Shown here piece after piece: positions 5,882 through 13,313 of a DNA stretch of 19,928 nucleotides. Within the stretch, counting starts at the first letter, position 1, and each line of letters opens with the position of its first letter. A program made the position numbers and the translations under genes. Origin of the DNA: 66-474 sp039923855 (GTDB lineage Bacteria; Pseudomonadota; Gammaproteobacteria; Xanthomonadales; Rhodanobacteraceae); NCBI GenBank assembly GCA_039923855.1, contig JBDTBW010000010.1, forward strand, positions 1 to 19,928. Reading direction: 5' to 3'. The notes under the pieces are model-generated. The model was not told where the DNA came from. It searched no databases and saw nothing but the letters and a program-made list of their open reading frames with translations.

Positions 5882-6564
5882 AAGTCTCATTGCCGCGTCG
5901 ATTGCTGGCGGAGTTCATCGGTACTGCCGCACTGTTGGCGGTCATCGTCGGATCGGGACATATGGGCGAAATGCTGGCGCAAGGCAATGCCGCGATCGCG
6001 CTGCTGGCCAACAGCACCGCGACCGGGCTTGCGTTGTACGTGCTGATCGTGATGTTCGCGCCGATTTCCGGCGCGCATTTCAATCCAGTGGTGAGCTTGG
6101 CGCTGGCGTTACGCCGTGCGATCGGCTGGCACGAAGCGCTGGCTTATATTCCTGCGCAGATGGGTGGCGCGATCGCCGGCGTGGTGCTGGCGCATCTGAT
6201 GTTCGGGCTCGATCCGATCAGCATGGGCGTCAAGGTACGCAGCGGGCCGGCGTTGTGGCTGAGCGAAACCGTCGCCACCGTGGGCCTACTGCTGACCATC
6301 CTGCTCGGGCACCGCGCGCGACCGGCACAAGTCCCGGCGCTGGTCGGCGCCTATATCGCCGCGGCTTACTGGTTCACCGCCTCGACCGCGTTCGCCAATC
6401 CCGCGGTCACGATCGCGCGAGCGTTGACGACCACGTTCGCCGGCATTCGGCCCGACGATGTGCCGGGCTTCATCGCCGCGCAATTGCTTGGTATTGCGCT
6501 GGCGTTGCCACTGGCCGCCTCACTCATCAACAACACACAGCCCTCTCGCATGGACGACACCTAG
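5878..6564 (+). CDS. aqpS: Aquaglyceroporin-like MIP channel of the ars operon (AqpS type)
   Basis: This 228-residue membrane channel has the two half-helix motifs NPV (N69) and NPA (N174), the selectivity-filter Arg (R181 in NPAVTIAR), and six hydrophobic helices. No arsB, acr3 or arsA gene accompanies it, so as in the known AqpS system of Sinorhizobium it probably lets the As(III) made by ArsC (and here ArsI) flow out down its gradient. The first NPA box reads NPV, a common variant in this subgroup. It is last in the operon; I see no clear terminator before the mobC relic. Confidence 0.88.
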   Translation: MKVSLPRRLLAEFIGTAALLAVIVGSGHMGEMLAQGNAAIALLANSTATGLALYVLIVMFAPISGAHFNPVVSLALALRRAIGWHEALAYIPAQMGGAIAGVVLAHLMFGLDPISMGVKVRSGPALWLSETVATVGLLLTILLGHRARPAQVPALVGAYIAAAYWFTASTAFANPAVTIARALTTTFAGIRPDDVPGFIAAQLLGIALALPLAASLINNTQPSRMDDT

Positions 6565-6621
6565 CAGGCTAAAGGTCGCCCGATCTGCTCCTTCATGCGA
6601 ATCTGTGCGCGAAAGATCATC

Positions 6622-6687
6622 TCGATCGCTACGGTGAAGCATGCGGACCAAGGCGTTGAGGTTGCGCCCGATGGCGACGTGGGCTAT
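6622..6687 (-). pseudogene. mobC remnant
   Basis: The minus-strand reading VAIGRNLNALVRMLHRSDR aligns with the MobC segment GAIGRNLNSLVHLLRRSDR of the left element (about 14 of 18 positions), and the DNA is similar over about 50 bp. Sequence before and after does not continue as MobC. It lies on the mob-gene side of oriT-like site D, in the same arrangement as the intact mobC and site A, so it is the scar of a deleted mobilization operon. Confidence 0.65.
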
Positions 6688-6740
6688 TCCCAACCGGGAG
6701 TAGGAGTACAAAACTTGGTACCAACTGTCCCCGCGATCCC

Positions 6741-6793
6741 TATCCTGCACTAGCTCATTTCTCCCCTCAAAAAGTCCAGCATGCTGGACTTTT
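6741..6793 (-). other. oriT-like site D
   Basis: TATCCTGC (6741-6748) is followed after 25 nt by the palindrome GTCCAGCATGCTGGAC (6774-6789); with flanking A and T runs the perfect palindrome spans 24 bp (6770-6793). Orientation matches site A, and a mobC relic lies on the mob-gene side. It faces sites B and C across the arsenic operon. About 105 bp between it and the integrase end hold no gene I can support. Confidence 0.65.
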
Positions 6794-6901
6794 GCAGGCC
6801 CTGTTCGATAAGCGGGCTACTGTGGTTGCATTGTTTTTCAGATGAATGGTAACGATGCAAGGAATAACATTGGCTCATCCCTTTTTATCGTCTGCGCGAA
6901 A

Positions 6902-8110
6902 TCAACTTGCACGCCTGCGGATCGGAATAACTTTGCCACCCGCCCGCAACCCGTCGAGATAGTCCGCCCACGCCTGCATCATCTTGCGGCGCTCAGGCAG
7001 GTGTTCAGCGTGGTTGTAGGCGGCTTTGACCTTGTTGCGCTCGGCGTGTGCCAGTTGGCGTTCGATCACGTCGGTGTTCCAGCCCTGTTCGTGCAGCAGC
7101 GTGCTGGCCATGCTGCGAAAGCCGTGCCCGGTCATCTCGTCGCCGGTGTAGCCAAGCCGGCGCAATGCCGCCGTCACCGTGTTCTCGCTCATGGGCCGCG
7201 CCATGCTGCGAACGGACGGGAACACATAGCGCCCGGTTCCGGTCAGCGGTTGAAGCTCGCGCAGGATCGCTTGCGTCTGCGTGGACAGCGGCACGAGGTG
7301 CGTCTCGCGCATCTTCATCCGCTCGGCGGGGATGCGCCACTCGCCCTTGTCCAGATTGAACTCGGCCCATTCCGCTTGCCGTAGCTCGCCCGGTCGCACG
7401 AATACCAGCGGCGCGAGTTGCAAGGCGCAGCGTGTGACGTAATAGCCGGTGAACCCTTGAATCGCGCGCAACAGTTCGCCCACCTTGGCCGGGTCGGTGA
7501 TACTGGCGTGGTGACGGGTCTTGTTGGTCTTGAGCGCGCCGCGCAGATCGCCGGTCGGGTCACGCTCGGCCCGGCCCGTGGCGACGGCATAGCGGAACAC
7601 CTGCCCGCAGACTTGCTTGAGTCGTTGTGCGGTTTCCAGTTTGCCGCGTGATTCGGCGCGGCGTGCCACGGCCAGCAATTCCGGCGCGGTGATTGCACCG
7701 ATAGGCCGCGCGCCAATCCATGGGAAGGCCAGTCCGAGCAACCACAGAATCTTCTCGCGTGTCGTTTCGGAAAGCTCATCACGCCTGGCCAGCCATTCGC
7801 GCGCGATCGGCTCAAACGCCGTTTCTGCCGAGACCTGCGCAGTGAGCTTGCTCAGTTTGCGTTGTGCGCTTGGATCAGTACCGTCGGCCAGCAGTTTGCG
7901 GGCAGCGTCGCGTTTGTCCCGCGCGGCGGTAAGGGAAACTTCGGGATAAACGCCCAAGCTCAGCATCTTCGCCTTGCCCGCGAAGCGATAGCGGTAGCGA
8001 AAGCGCCGCGATCCGCAGGGATCGACTTCGACACACAGGCCGCCCGCATCGGCGACGCGATACAGCTTGGCTTTCGGCTTGAGGCTGCGCAGCTTGGTAT
8101 CCGTCAGCAT
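6902..8110 (-). CDS. P4-type tyrosine integrase
   Basis: The 402-residue protein starts MLTDTKLRSLKPKAKLYRVAD, the DUF4102 arm-binding domain of P4-like phage and island integrases. Catalytic residues are visible: Arg in FVRPGELRQAEW, Lys near MKMRETHLVPL, HGFR, LAHAERN and the Tyr in KAAYNHAEHL. I use the ATG at 8110 because the domain begins there; a frame to 8182 would run through the arm-site repeats. It reads away from tRNA-Thr and should recombine the 17-bp repeats at 3287 and 8313. Confidence 0.92.
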   Translation of the reverse strand: MLTDTKLRSLKPKAKLYRVADAGGLCVEVDPCGSRRFRYRYRFAGKAKMLSLGVYPEVSLTAARDKRDAARKLLADGTDPSAQRKLSKLTAQVSAETAFEPIAREWLARRDELSETTREKILWLLGLAFPWIGARPIGAITAPELLAVARRAESRGKLETAQRLKQVCGQVFRYAVATGRAERDPTGDLRGALKTNKTRHHASITDPAKVGELLRAIQGFTGYYVTRCALQLAPLVFVRPGELRQAEWAEFNLDKGEWRIPAERMKMRETHLVPLSTQTQAILRELQPLTGTGRYVFPSVRSMARPMSENTVTAALRRLGYTGDEMTGHGFRSMASTLLHEQGWNTDVIERQLAHAERNKVKAAYNHAEHLPERRKMMQAWADYLDGLRAGGKVIPIRRRAS

Positions 8111-8192
8111 GTGAGTAACATCCGATCCATAAGTGAGTAAGTTTTTTCGGAAAAGCGGTGAGTAACCGTTCCTAACGCACAATGTTACTCAC
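8111..8192. repeat. GTGAGTAA repeats, probable integrase arm sites
   Basis: GTGAGTAA occurs at 8111-8118, 8133-8140 and 8158-8165, and inverted at 8185-8192. The outer pair extends to a 10-bp perfect inverted repeat, GTGAGTAACA (8111-8120 and 8183-8192). The group lies between the integrase start and the tRNA att core, where arm-type sites belong; it also overlaps the likely int promoter, so the integrase may repress itself. Confidence 0.6.
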
Positions 8193-8236
8193 TCCTCGCT
8201 CGCGTTGCAATGGGACACGCTTGGACATAATGCAAC

Positions 8237-8261
8237 AAAAAACCCGCATGGATAGCGAGTT
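8237..8261 (-). terminator. Terminator downstream of tRNA-Thr
   Basis: On the minus strand AACTCGC and GCGGGTT form a 7-bp stem (one G-T pair) around a 7-nt loop, followed by a run of T (8237-8242). It lies about 45 bp past the tRNA 3' end, inside the island, so the island supplies the terminator of the host tRNA. Confidence 0.6.
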
Positions 8262-8306
8262 TCAGGGGATTTGCGAGATGGTGTGGGACGTGGTGAAACG
8301 GGTCAA

Positions 8307-8382
<76 letters not shown>

Positions 8383-8397
8383 ACGATGCGACCGGGA

Positions 8398-8426
8398 AGT
8401 TTAGAGGCCGGGGCGTGCACGCGCAA
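8398..8426 (-). promoter_or_regulatory. Candidate tRNA-Thr promoter
   Basis: On the minus strand TTGCGC (8421-8426) and TAAACT (8398-8403) are 17 bp apart and end 15 bp before the tRNA 5' end. Confidence 0.5.
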
Positions 8427-8435
8427 TGTGAGCCG

Positions 8436-9380
8436 TCAAGCCGTCCCGCCGCGCAATTCCTTCGGCAACGCGAAGGTGACGTCTTCCGGATCTCCGTGCA
8501 ATTCGCGCACGGATTGCGCGCCGCAGGCGCGCAGGTGTGCGATCACCTCTTGCACCAGTTTTTCGGGCGCGGACGCGCCGGCGGTCACGCCGATGGTCTT
8601 TGCGCCTTGCAACCATCCGCTGTCGATGCTGGCGGGGCCATCGATCAGATAAGCGGGTACGCCCTGCTTCGCCGCCAGTTCGCGCAGGCGGTTGGAGTTG
8701 GAGCTGTTGCGCGAACCGACCACAAGCACCAGATCGGATTCATTGGCCAGATCGCGCACTGCGTCCTGGCGATTTTGTGTTGCGTAACAGATGTCGTCCT
8801 TGCGCGGACCTTCGATCGCGGGAAACTTTTCGCGCAACGCCGCGATGATCGCCTTGGTGTCATCGACGGAAAGCGTGGTCTGGGTGACGTAGGCCAGCGC
8901 ATCGGACCGTTGCGGCTGCAGCGTCGCGACATCGGCCAGCGTTTCGATCAGATGAATTTCGCCGGCGTTGCGCGCATCCCATTGCCCCATGGTGCCTTCC
9001 ACTTCCGGATGCCCGGCGTGACCGACCAGCACCACGTCGCGCCCCGCGCGTCCGTGGCGTGCGACTTCCATGTGCACCTTGGTCACCAGCGGACAGGTTG
9101 CATCGAACACTTTCAAGCCGCGTTGCGCGGCCTGCTCGCGCACCTGCTGCGAAACGCCATGCGCGCTGAAAATCACGGTGGCGCCATCGGGAACTTCCGC
9201 GAGCTCATCGACGAAGACCGCGCCGCGCGCGCGCAACCCTTCCACCACGTAGCGGTTGTGCACGACTTCATGGCGCACGTAAATCGGGGCGCCGTATGAC
9301 TCCAGTGCACGTTCGACGATCGCGATGGCGCGATCGACGCCGGCGCAGAAGCCGCGGGGATTGGCGAGGAGCACATTCAT
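8436..9380 (-). CDS. ispH: 4-hydroxy-3-methylbut-2-enyl diphosphate reductase
   Basis: The last enzyme of the MEP isoprenoid pathway reduces HMBPP to IPP and DMAPP with a [4Fe-4S] cluster. Cluster cysteines are visible in NPRGFCAGVDRA (C12), DATCPLVTKVH and DICYATQNRQ. The conserved HEVVHN and FSAHGVS histidine motifs and VVGSRNSSNSNRL are present. Length (314 residues) is normal. The ATG at 9380 is chosen because the protein family starts MxVLLANPRGFCAGV. Only 8 bp separate it from lspA, so the two are probably co-transcribed, a common pairing in proteobacteria. Confidence 0.97.
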   Translation of the reverse strand: MNVLLANPRGFCAGVDRAIAIVERALESYGAPIYVRHEVVHNRYVVEGLRARGAVFVDELAEVPDGATVIFSAHGVSQQVREQAAQRGLKVFDATCPLVTKVHMEVARHGRAGRDVVLVGHAGHPEVEGTMGQWDARNAGEIHLIETLADVATLQPQRSDALAYVTQTTLSVDDTKAIIAALREKFPAIEGPRKDDICYATQNRQDAVRDLANESDLVLVVGSRNSSNSNRLRELAAKQGVPAYLIDGPASIDSGWLQGAKTIGVTAGASAPEKLVQEVIAHLRACGAQSVRELHGDPEDVTFALPKELRGGTA

Positions 9381-9388
9381 GCCCTTGA

Positions 9389-9886
9389 TTATCCCGCCTC
9401 CTGATGTCCCGCGAATAACCCCAACGCGATCAACGCAATCGCCCCCACACAGATCGCCGAATCGGCGACGTTGAACGCCGGCCACGACCACGCGCGCCAA
9501 TAAACCTGGATGAAATCGGTCACCCGTCCATGCGCAAGGCGATCGATCAGATTGCCGAGTGCGCCGCCGATCACCAGCGCCAGCGGCGTCGCGGTGCGCC
9601 AGTCGCGGCGCGGCGTGCGCGAAAGCCACACAATCAGGACGGCGCTGACGACCAGCGCCAGGATCGAGAACAGCCAGGTCTGCCAACCGGAGCCGTCCCT
9701 CAGGAAACTGAAGGCCGCGCCGGTATTGAATGCCAGCGTCCAATTGAGCATGTGCGGGACCACAGTCTGCGGTACGTACGGTGTCAAGGCGCGCAACGCA
9801 ATAGCCTTGGTCAACTGATCGAGCGCGATGACGGCCAGCGACACGATCAGCCACGGAAGCGCGTTGGCTCGGAATATCCGAATCAT
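9389..9886 (-). CDS. lspA: Signal peptidase II (lipoprotein signal peptidase)
   Basis: This 165-residue inner-membrane aspartyl protease removes signal peptides from prolipoproteins. It has four hydrophobic segments, the box NTGAAFSFL, and the two catalytic aspartates in GGALGNLIDRLAHGRVTDFI and FNVADSAI. It follows ileS on the same strand, the classical ileS-lspA-ispH order, with a REP-type repeat in the gap. Confidence 0.97.
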   Translation of the reverse strand: MIRIFRANALPWLIVSLAVIALDQLTKAIALRALTPYVPQTVVPHMLNWTLAFNTGAAFSFLRDGSGWQTWLFSILALVVSAVLIVWLSRTPRRDWRTATPLALVIGGALGNLIDRLAHGRVTDFIQVYWRAWSWPAFNVADSAICVGAIALIALGLFAGHQEAG

Positions 9887-9902
9887 TTACGGTACCTGCT
9901 GT

Positions 9903-10017
9903 TCCCCTCTCCCGCCGGGAGAGGGTGGCGCGAAGCGCCGGGTGAGGGTCCGATGCTTGCGATGTGTTCCGCAAGATTCATACCCTCACCCCTGACCCTT
10001 TCCTGCCGGGAGAGCGG
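9903..10017. repeat. REP pair (BIME-like) between lspA and ileS
   Basis: Two palindromic units face each other: CCCCTCTCCCGCCGGGAGAG with a GGGTGAGGGT tail at the left, and ACCCTCACCCC followed by CTGCCGGGAGAG at the right, about 115 bp in all. The same unit types bound the insertion inside ileS. REP units of this kind are spread by RAYT-type transposases in related genomes; none is visible here. The hairpins might also attenuate ileS-lspA readthrough. Confidence 0.75.
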
Positions 10018-10025
10018 TTCAAGAA

Positions 10026-13000
10026 TCACAACCATCGCCGTGTCTCGCCAGCGCCGTCCACGTTCTCGATGCAACGCCCGCACAATTCCGGATGATCGGG
10101 GTGTGCGCCGACATCGGCGCGATGGTGCCAGCAACGTATGCACTTCGGATCATCGCTGACCATGGCCGACACCCGCACGTCCGCGCCTTCCAGTTCGGTG
10201 AGCACGGCATCTGTTTGCGCGCCGCCGAGATCGAGCCGCAGATCGGACACGATAAAGAAGAACCGCAACTCCTCGGCAACCGGCTTGTAGCGATCCACGA
10301 TCGATGGATCGGCGTGGATCGCGAGCTTGGCATCCAGCGACGCACCGATCTCGCCGGACTGTCGCATGCTTTCCAGCACGCGCGAAGCGCTATCGCGAAT
10401 CGCCAGCAGGTCGCTCCACCAGCGCCGTTGTTCCGGTGTGCCTTGCATCGCGCTCAATCCGCGGTACCACGTCTCGAACAACACCGACTCGCCGCGCTCG
10501 ACAAAGGTATCCATGCCGTCGTCGCCGACGACGTGCATCGCGCGCGGCATGTGCTGCCAGATTTCCTCCGACGTGAACGCGAGCAACGGCGCAAGCCAAC
10601 GCACCATAGCCTCCAGGATCCGGTACATAGCGCTCTGCGCGCTGCGCCGTCCGTGACTTCCGGCCTGCATCGTGTACATGCGATCCTTGGTGATATCCAG
10701 ATACAGCGCGCCCATCTCGTTGGTGCAGAAGTTCTGCACGCGCTGCACGATTTCTGGAAAATCGTAGCGCGCATACGCCGCGATTACGGCCTGCTGCACG
10801 TCGTACGCTTGTTGCACGGCCCACTGGTCGAGCAAGAGGCACTGGGCGGCCGGCAGCGGATCCCTGGCCGGATCGAAATCGTAAAGATTGGCGATGAGAT
10901 AGCGCGCGGTGTTACGGATGCGTCGATAACTGTCTGCCACGCGCTTGAGGATCTCTTCCGACAACGCCATCTCGTTGCGGTAATCAGCCGACGTGATCCA
11001 TAGGCGCAGGATGTCGGCGCCCCACGTTTTCATCACGTCTTGCGGCTCGATGCCATTGCCGAGCGACTTCGACATCTTGCGGCCTTGCGCGTCGACGGTG
11101 AAGCCGTGCGTCAGCACTTCGTCGAACGGCGCGTGTCCATGCATCGCGCAGGATGTCACCAGAGACGAGTTGAACCAGCCGCGGTGTTGATCCGAACCTT
11201 CAAGATAGATCACCTTGTCGCCGGGTCCCCGCGCAAGTTCCGCGCGCTGATCCAGCACGCAGAAATGCGAGGTGCCGGAGTCGAACCACACATCCAGAAT
11301 GTCGGCGACCTTTTTGTAATCTTTCGCTTCGTCCCCGAGCAGCTCGGTAACTTCGAGCGCGTACCACGCATCGACGCCGCCCGATTCCACGCGCTGCGCG
11401 ACCTGTTCCAGCAACTCCACGCTGCGCGGGTGCGGCTCATGGGTCAGCTTGTGCACGAACAGCGCGATCGGCACGCCCCAGGTGCGCTGGCGCGAAATGC
11501 ACCAGTCCGGCCGGCCCTCCACCATGCCGGCGATGCGCTCCTCGCCCCATGCCGGATAGAACGTCACGTCGTTGCGGATCGCATGCATCGCGGACGCGCG
11601 CAGACCTGCGCGATCCATGCCGATAAACCACTGCGGCGTGGTACGGAACGCGATCGGCGTGCGGTGCCGCCAGCAATGCGGATAACTGTGGGTGATCTTT
11701 TCGTCGTGCAATAGCACGCCGCGTTCGCGCAACACGTCGATGATCGCGTCGTTGGCTTTCCAGATGTGCTGGTTCTCGAAGATCGGCGTACCCGGCAGAT
11801 ACACGCCGTTGCCGCCGACCGGATTCAACACGAAAGCCTGCGTGTTGTCGACCAATCCGTATTTCTGTCCGACGACGAAATCCTCGACACCGTGGCCGGG
11901 CGCGGTATGCACGGCGCCAGTGCCCTCCTCGGCGGAAACGTGATCGCCGAGAATGATCGGAATCTTGCGGTCGTAAAACGGGTGCTTCAAGCCCCTCTCC
12001 CCCCGGGAGAGGGGTTGGAGTGAGGGTCGATGTTGCGGCGCTGACGCAATGCCTTGAATGGCATCGCGTGCAGCAACTGAGGAGGAGGCAGGATGCCGAC
12101 TGGAGTCCGCTCCATGGATGGATATTTGCGACGGATCCTGACCCTCACCCGGCCTTCGGCCCCCCTCTCCCGCAGGGAGAGGGGAAAAGCTCTCCAATTC
12201 GACGCCCTTCGCACGACCCAACACTTTCATTTCTTCGATGCCGTAACGCACAAGTGCTTTGTCCGCCAACGCTTCCGCCAGTACCAGCAACACTCGCTTG
12301 CCTTCGCGCGGCGGTCCTTCCACCAACGCGTAATCGAGGTCGGGGCCGAGCGTCACCGCCAGACTCGCCGGCAGCGTCCACGGCGTGGTGGTCCAGATCG
12401 GCACCGACACGATCGTGTCGGTGTCGATGCTTACGCCGAACTTCGCGGCGAGTGCTTCAGGATCGAGCGCGTCGTAGGCGACGTCGATCGCGGGCGACTG
12501 CTTGTCGGCGTATTCGATCTCGGCTTCCGCCAGCGCCGAGCCGCAATCGAAACACCAATGCACCGGCTTGAAGCCGCGCAGCACGTGGCCATTGGCATAC
12601 ACGCGCGCCAGCGCGCGCAGGATGTCGGCTTCGTATTTCAGATCCATCGTGCGATAGGGATGCTCCCAATCGCCAAGCACGCCGAGCCGCTTGAAATCGC
12701 GGCGCTGCAAATCGATCTGCGCGTTGGCATAATCGCGGCACAGCTCGCGGAACCGCGCGGCATCGACCTTGTGGCCGACCTTGCCGACCTTTTTTTCGAC
12801 CGCGATTTCGATCGGCAACCCGTGGCAATCCCAGCCGGGAATGTAAGGCGAACGAAAACCCGCCATCAGTTTCGAGCGCACCACCACGTCTTTCAGAATC
12901 TTGTTCACCGCGTGGCCGAGATGGATCGCGCCGTTCGCGTACGGCGGCCCGTCGTGCAGGATGAAAGCGTGTTCGCGCTGCGCGGTTCGCTTTTGCAATT

Positions 13001-13115
13001 GCGCATAACGATTAACGCGTTCCCACGCCGCGAGCATTTCCGGCTCGCGCCGCGCAAGATCGGCCTTCATCGCGAAGGAGGTCTGCGGCAGATTGATGGT
13101 GGGTTTGTAGTCCAT
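10026..13115 (-). CDS. ileS: Isoleucyl-tRNA synthetase with an in-frame REP insertion
   Basis: This class I synthetase charges tRNA-Ile. It shows HLGH (residues 65-68), GWDCHGLPIE, the editing-domain motif GTGAVHTAPGHG, KMSKS (encoded near 11064-11078) and a C-terminal zinc finger CIRCWHHRADVG...CGRC. At 1029 residues it is about 70-90 longer than usual. The excess is a 67-residue stretch (309-375) encoded by a REP-pair element at 11991-12191, between GVELE and LKHPF in the editing domain. The reading frame is kept and all motifs on both sides are intact. The start MDYKPTINLPQTSF matches the family; no ribosome site is seen, and a heptamer tract sits directly upstream. Confidence 0.97.
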   Translation of the reverse strand: MDYKPTINLPQTSFAMKADLARREPEMLAAWERVNRYAQLQKRTAQREHAFILHDGPPYANGAIHLGHAVNKILKDVVVRSKLMAGFRSPYIPGWDCHGLPIEIAVEKKVGKVGHKVDAARFRELCRDYANAQIDLQRRDFKRLGVLGDWEHPYRTMDLKYEADILRALARVYANGHVLRGFKPVHWCFDCGSALAEAEIEYADKQSPAIDVAYDALDPEALAAKFGVSIDTDTIVSVPIWTTTPWTLPASLAVTLGPDLDYALVEGPPREGKRVLLVLAEALADKALVRYGIEEMKVLGRAKGVELESFSPLPAGEGGRRPGEGQDPSQISIHGADSSRHPASSSVAARDAIQGIASAPQHRPSLQPLSRGERGLKHPFYDRKIPIILGDHVSAEEGTGAVHTAPGHGVEDFVVGQKYGLVDNTQAFVLNPVGGNGVYLPGTPIFENQHIWKANDAIIDVLRERGVLLHDEKITHSYPHCWRHRTPIAFRTTPQWFIGMDRAGLRASAMHAIRNDVTFYPAWGEERIAGMVEGRPDWCISRQRTWGVPIALFVHKLTHEPHPRSVELLEQVAQRVESGGVDAWYALEVTELLGDEAKDYKKVADILDVWFDSGTSHFCVLDQRAELARGPGDKVIYLEGSDQHRGWFNSSLVTSCAMHGHAPFDEVLTHGFTVDAQGRKMSKSLGNGIEPQDVMKTWGADILRLWITSADYRNEMALSEEILKRVADSYRRIRNTARYLIANLYDFDPARDPLPAAQCLLLDQWAVQQAYDVQQAVIAAYARYDFPEIVQRVQNFCTNEMGALYLDITKDRMYTMQAGSHGRRSAQSAMYRILEAMVRWLAPLLAFTSEEIWQHMPRAMHVVGDDGMDTFVERGESVLFETWYRGLSAMQGTPEQRRWWSDLLAIRDSASRVLESMRQSGEIGASLDAKLAIHADPSIVDRYKPVAEELRFFFIVSDLRLDLGGAQTDAVLTELEGADVRVSAMVSDDPKCIRCWHHRADVGAHPDHPELCGRCIENVDGAGETRRWL
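11991..12191. repeat. REP-pair element inserted in frame inside ileS
   Basis: The 201-bp segment (67 codons) has palindromic ends: CCCCTCTCC...GGAGAGGGG with tail GGAGTGAGGGTC at the left, and GACCCTCACCCGGCCTTC with CCCCTCTCCCGCAGGGAGAG at the right. The two units are inverted relative to each other. It encodes a low-complexity stretch beginning SFSPLPAGEGGRRPGEG and ending QPLSRGERG. Its length is a multiple of three and it contains no stop in the ileS frame. Confidence 0.85.
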
Positions 13116-13116
13116 G

Positions 13117-13143
13117 CGGAAGTCGGAAGTCGGAAGTCGGAAG
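13117..13143. repeat. Heptamer tract upstream of ileS
   Basis: CGGAAGT is repeated three times plus a six-base fourth copy, immediately before the ileS start codon. It replaces any recognisable ribosome-binding site. Confidence 0.8.
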
Positions 13144-13161
13144 AGCGTAACGAACCAAGCC

Positions 13162-13313
13162 GTCATTCCCGCGCAGGCGGGACTGCGGCGGCAGGGATGC
13201 CGAAGCGAATGCCGAAGGCGGCCCGCAGGCCGAGCGCCAAGGACGGCGCTAGTAATCCAGCGTCTTTACCGTTCATGGTGCTGGATCCCGGCCATTCCGT
13301 GGCCGGGTTGACG
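13162..13313. repeat. Dispersed intergenic repeat overlapping the ribF 3' end
   Basis: The segment begins GTCATTCCCGCGCAGGCGGG and ends GCTGGATCCCGGCCATTCCG with TGGCCGGGTTGAC. Paired GTCATTCCCGC / GGATCCCGGC ends of this kind are typical of a widespread proteobacterial palindromic repeat. It fills most of the ileS-ribF gap and supplies the last codons and stop of ribF. Confidence 0.65.

Noticed and set aside
6770..6793. 24-bp palindrome read as a terminator of the ars operon
   Set aside because: It has T runs on both strands and might stop transcription, but the same position in the other three modules and the fixed 25-nt distance to the nic core make an oriT role more likely.
8415..9299. 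Plus-strand ORF over ispH
   Set aside because: Antisense shadow of ispH with no domain.
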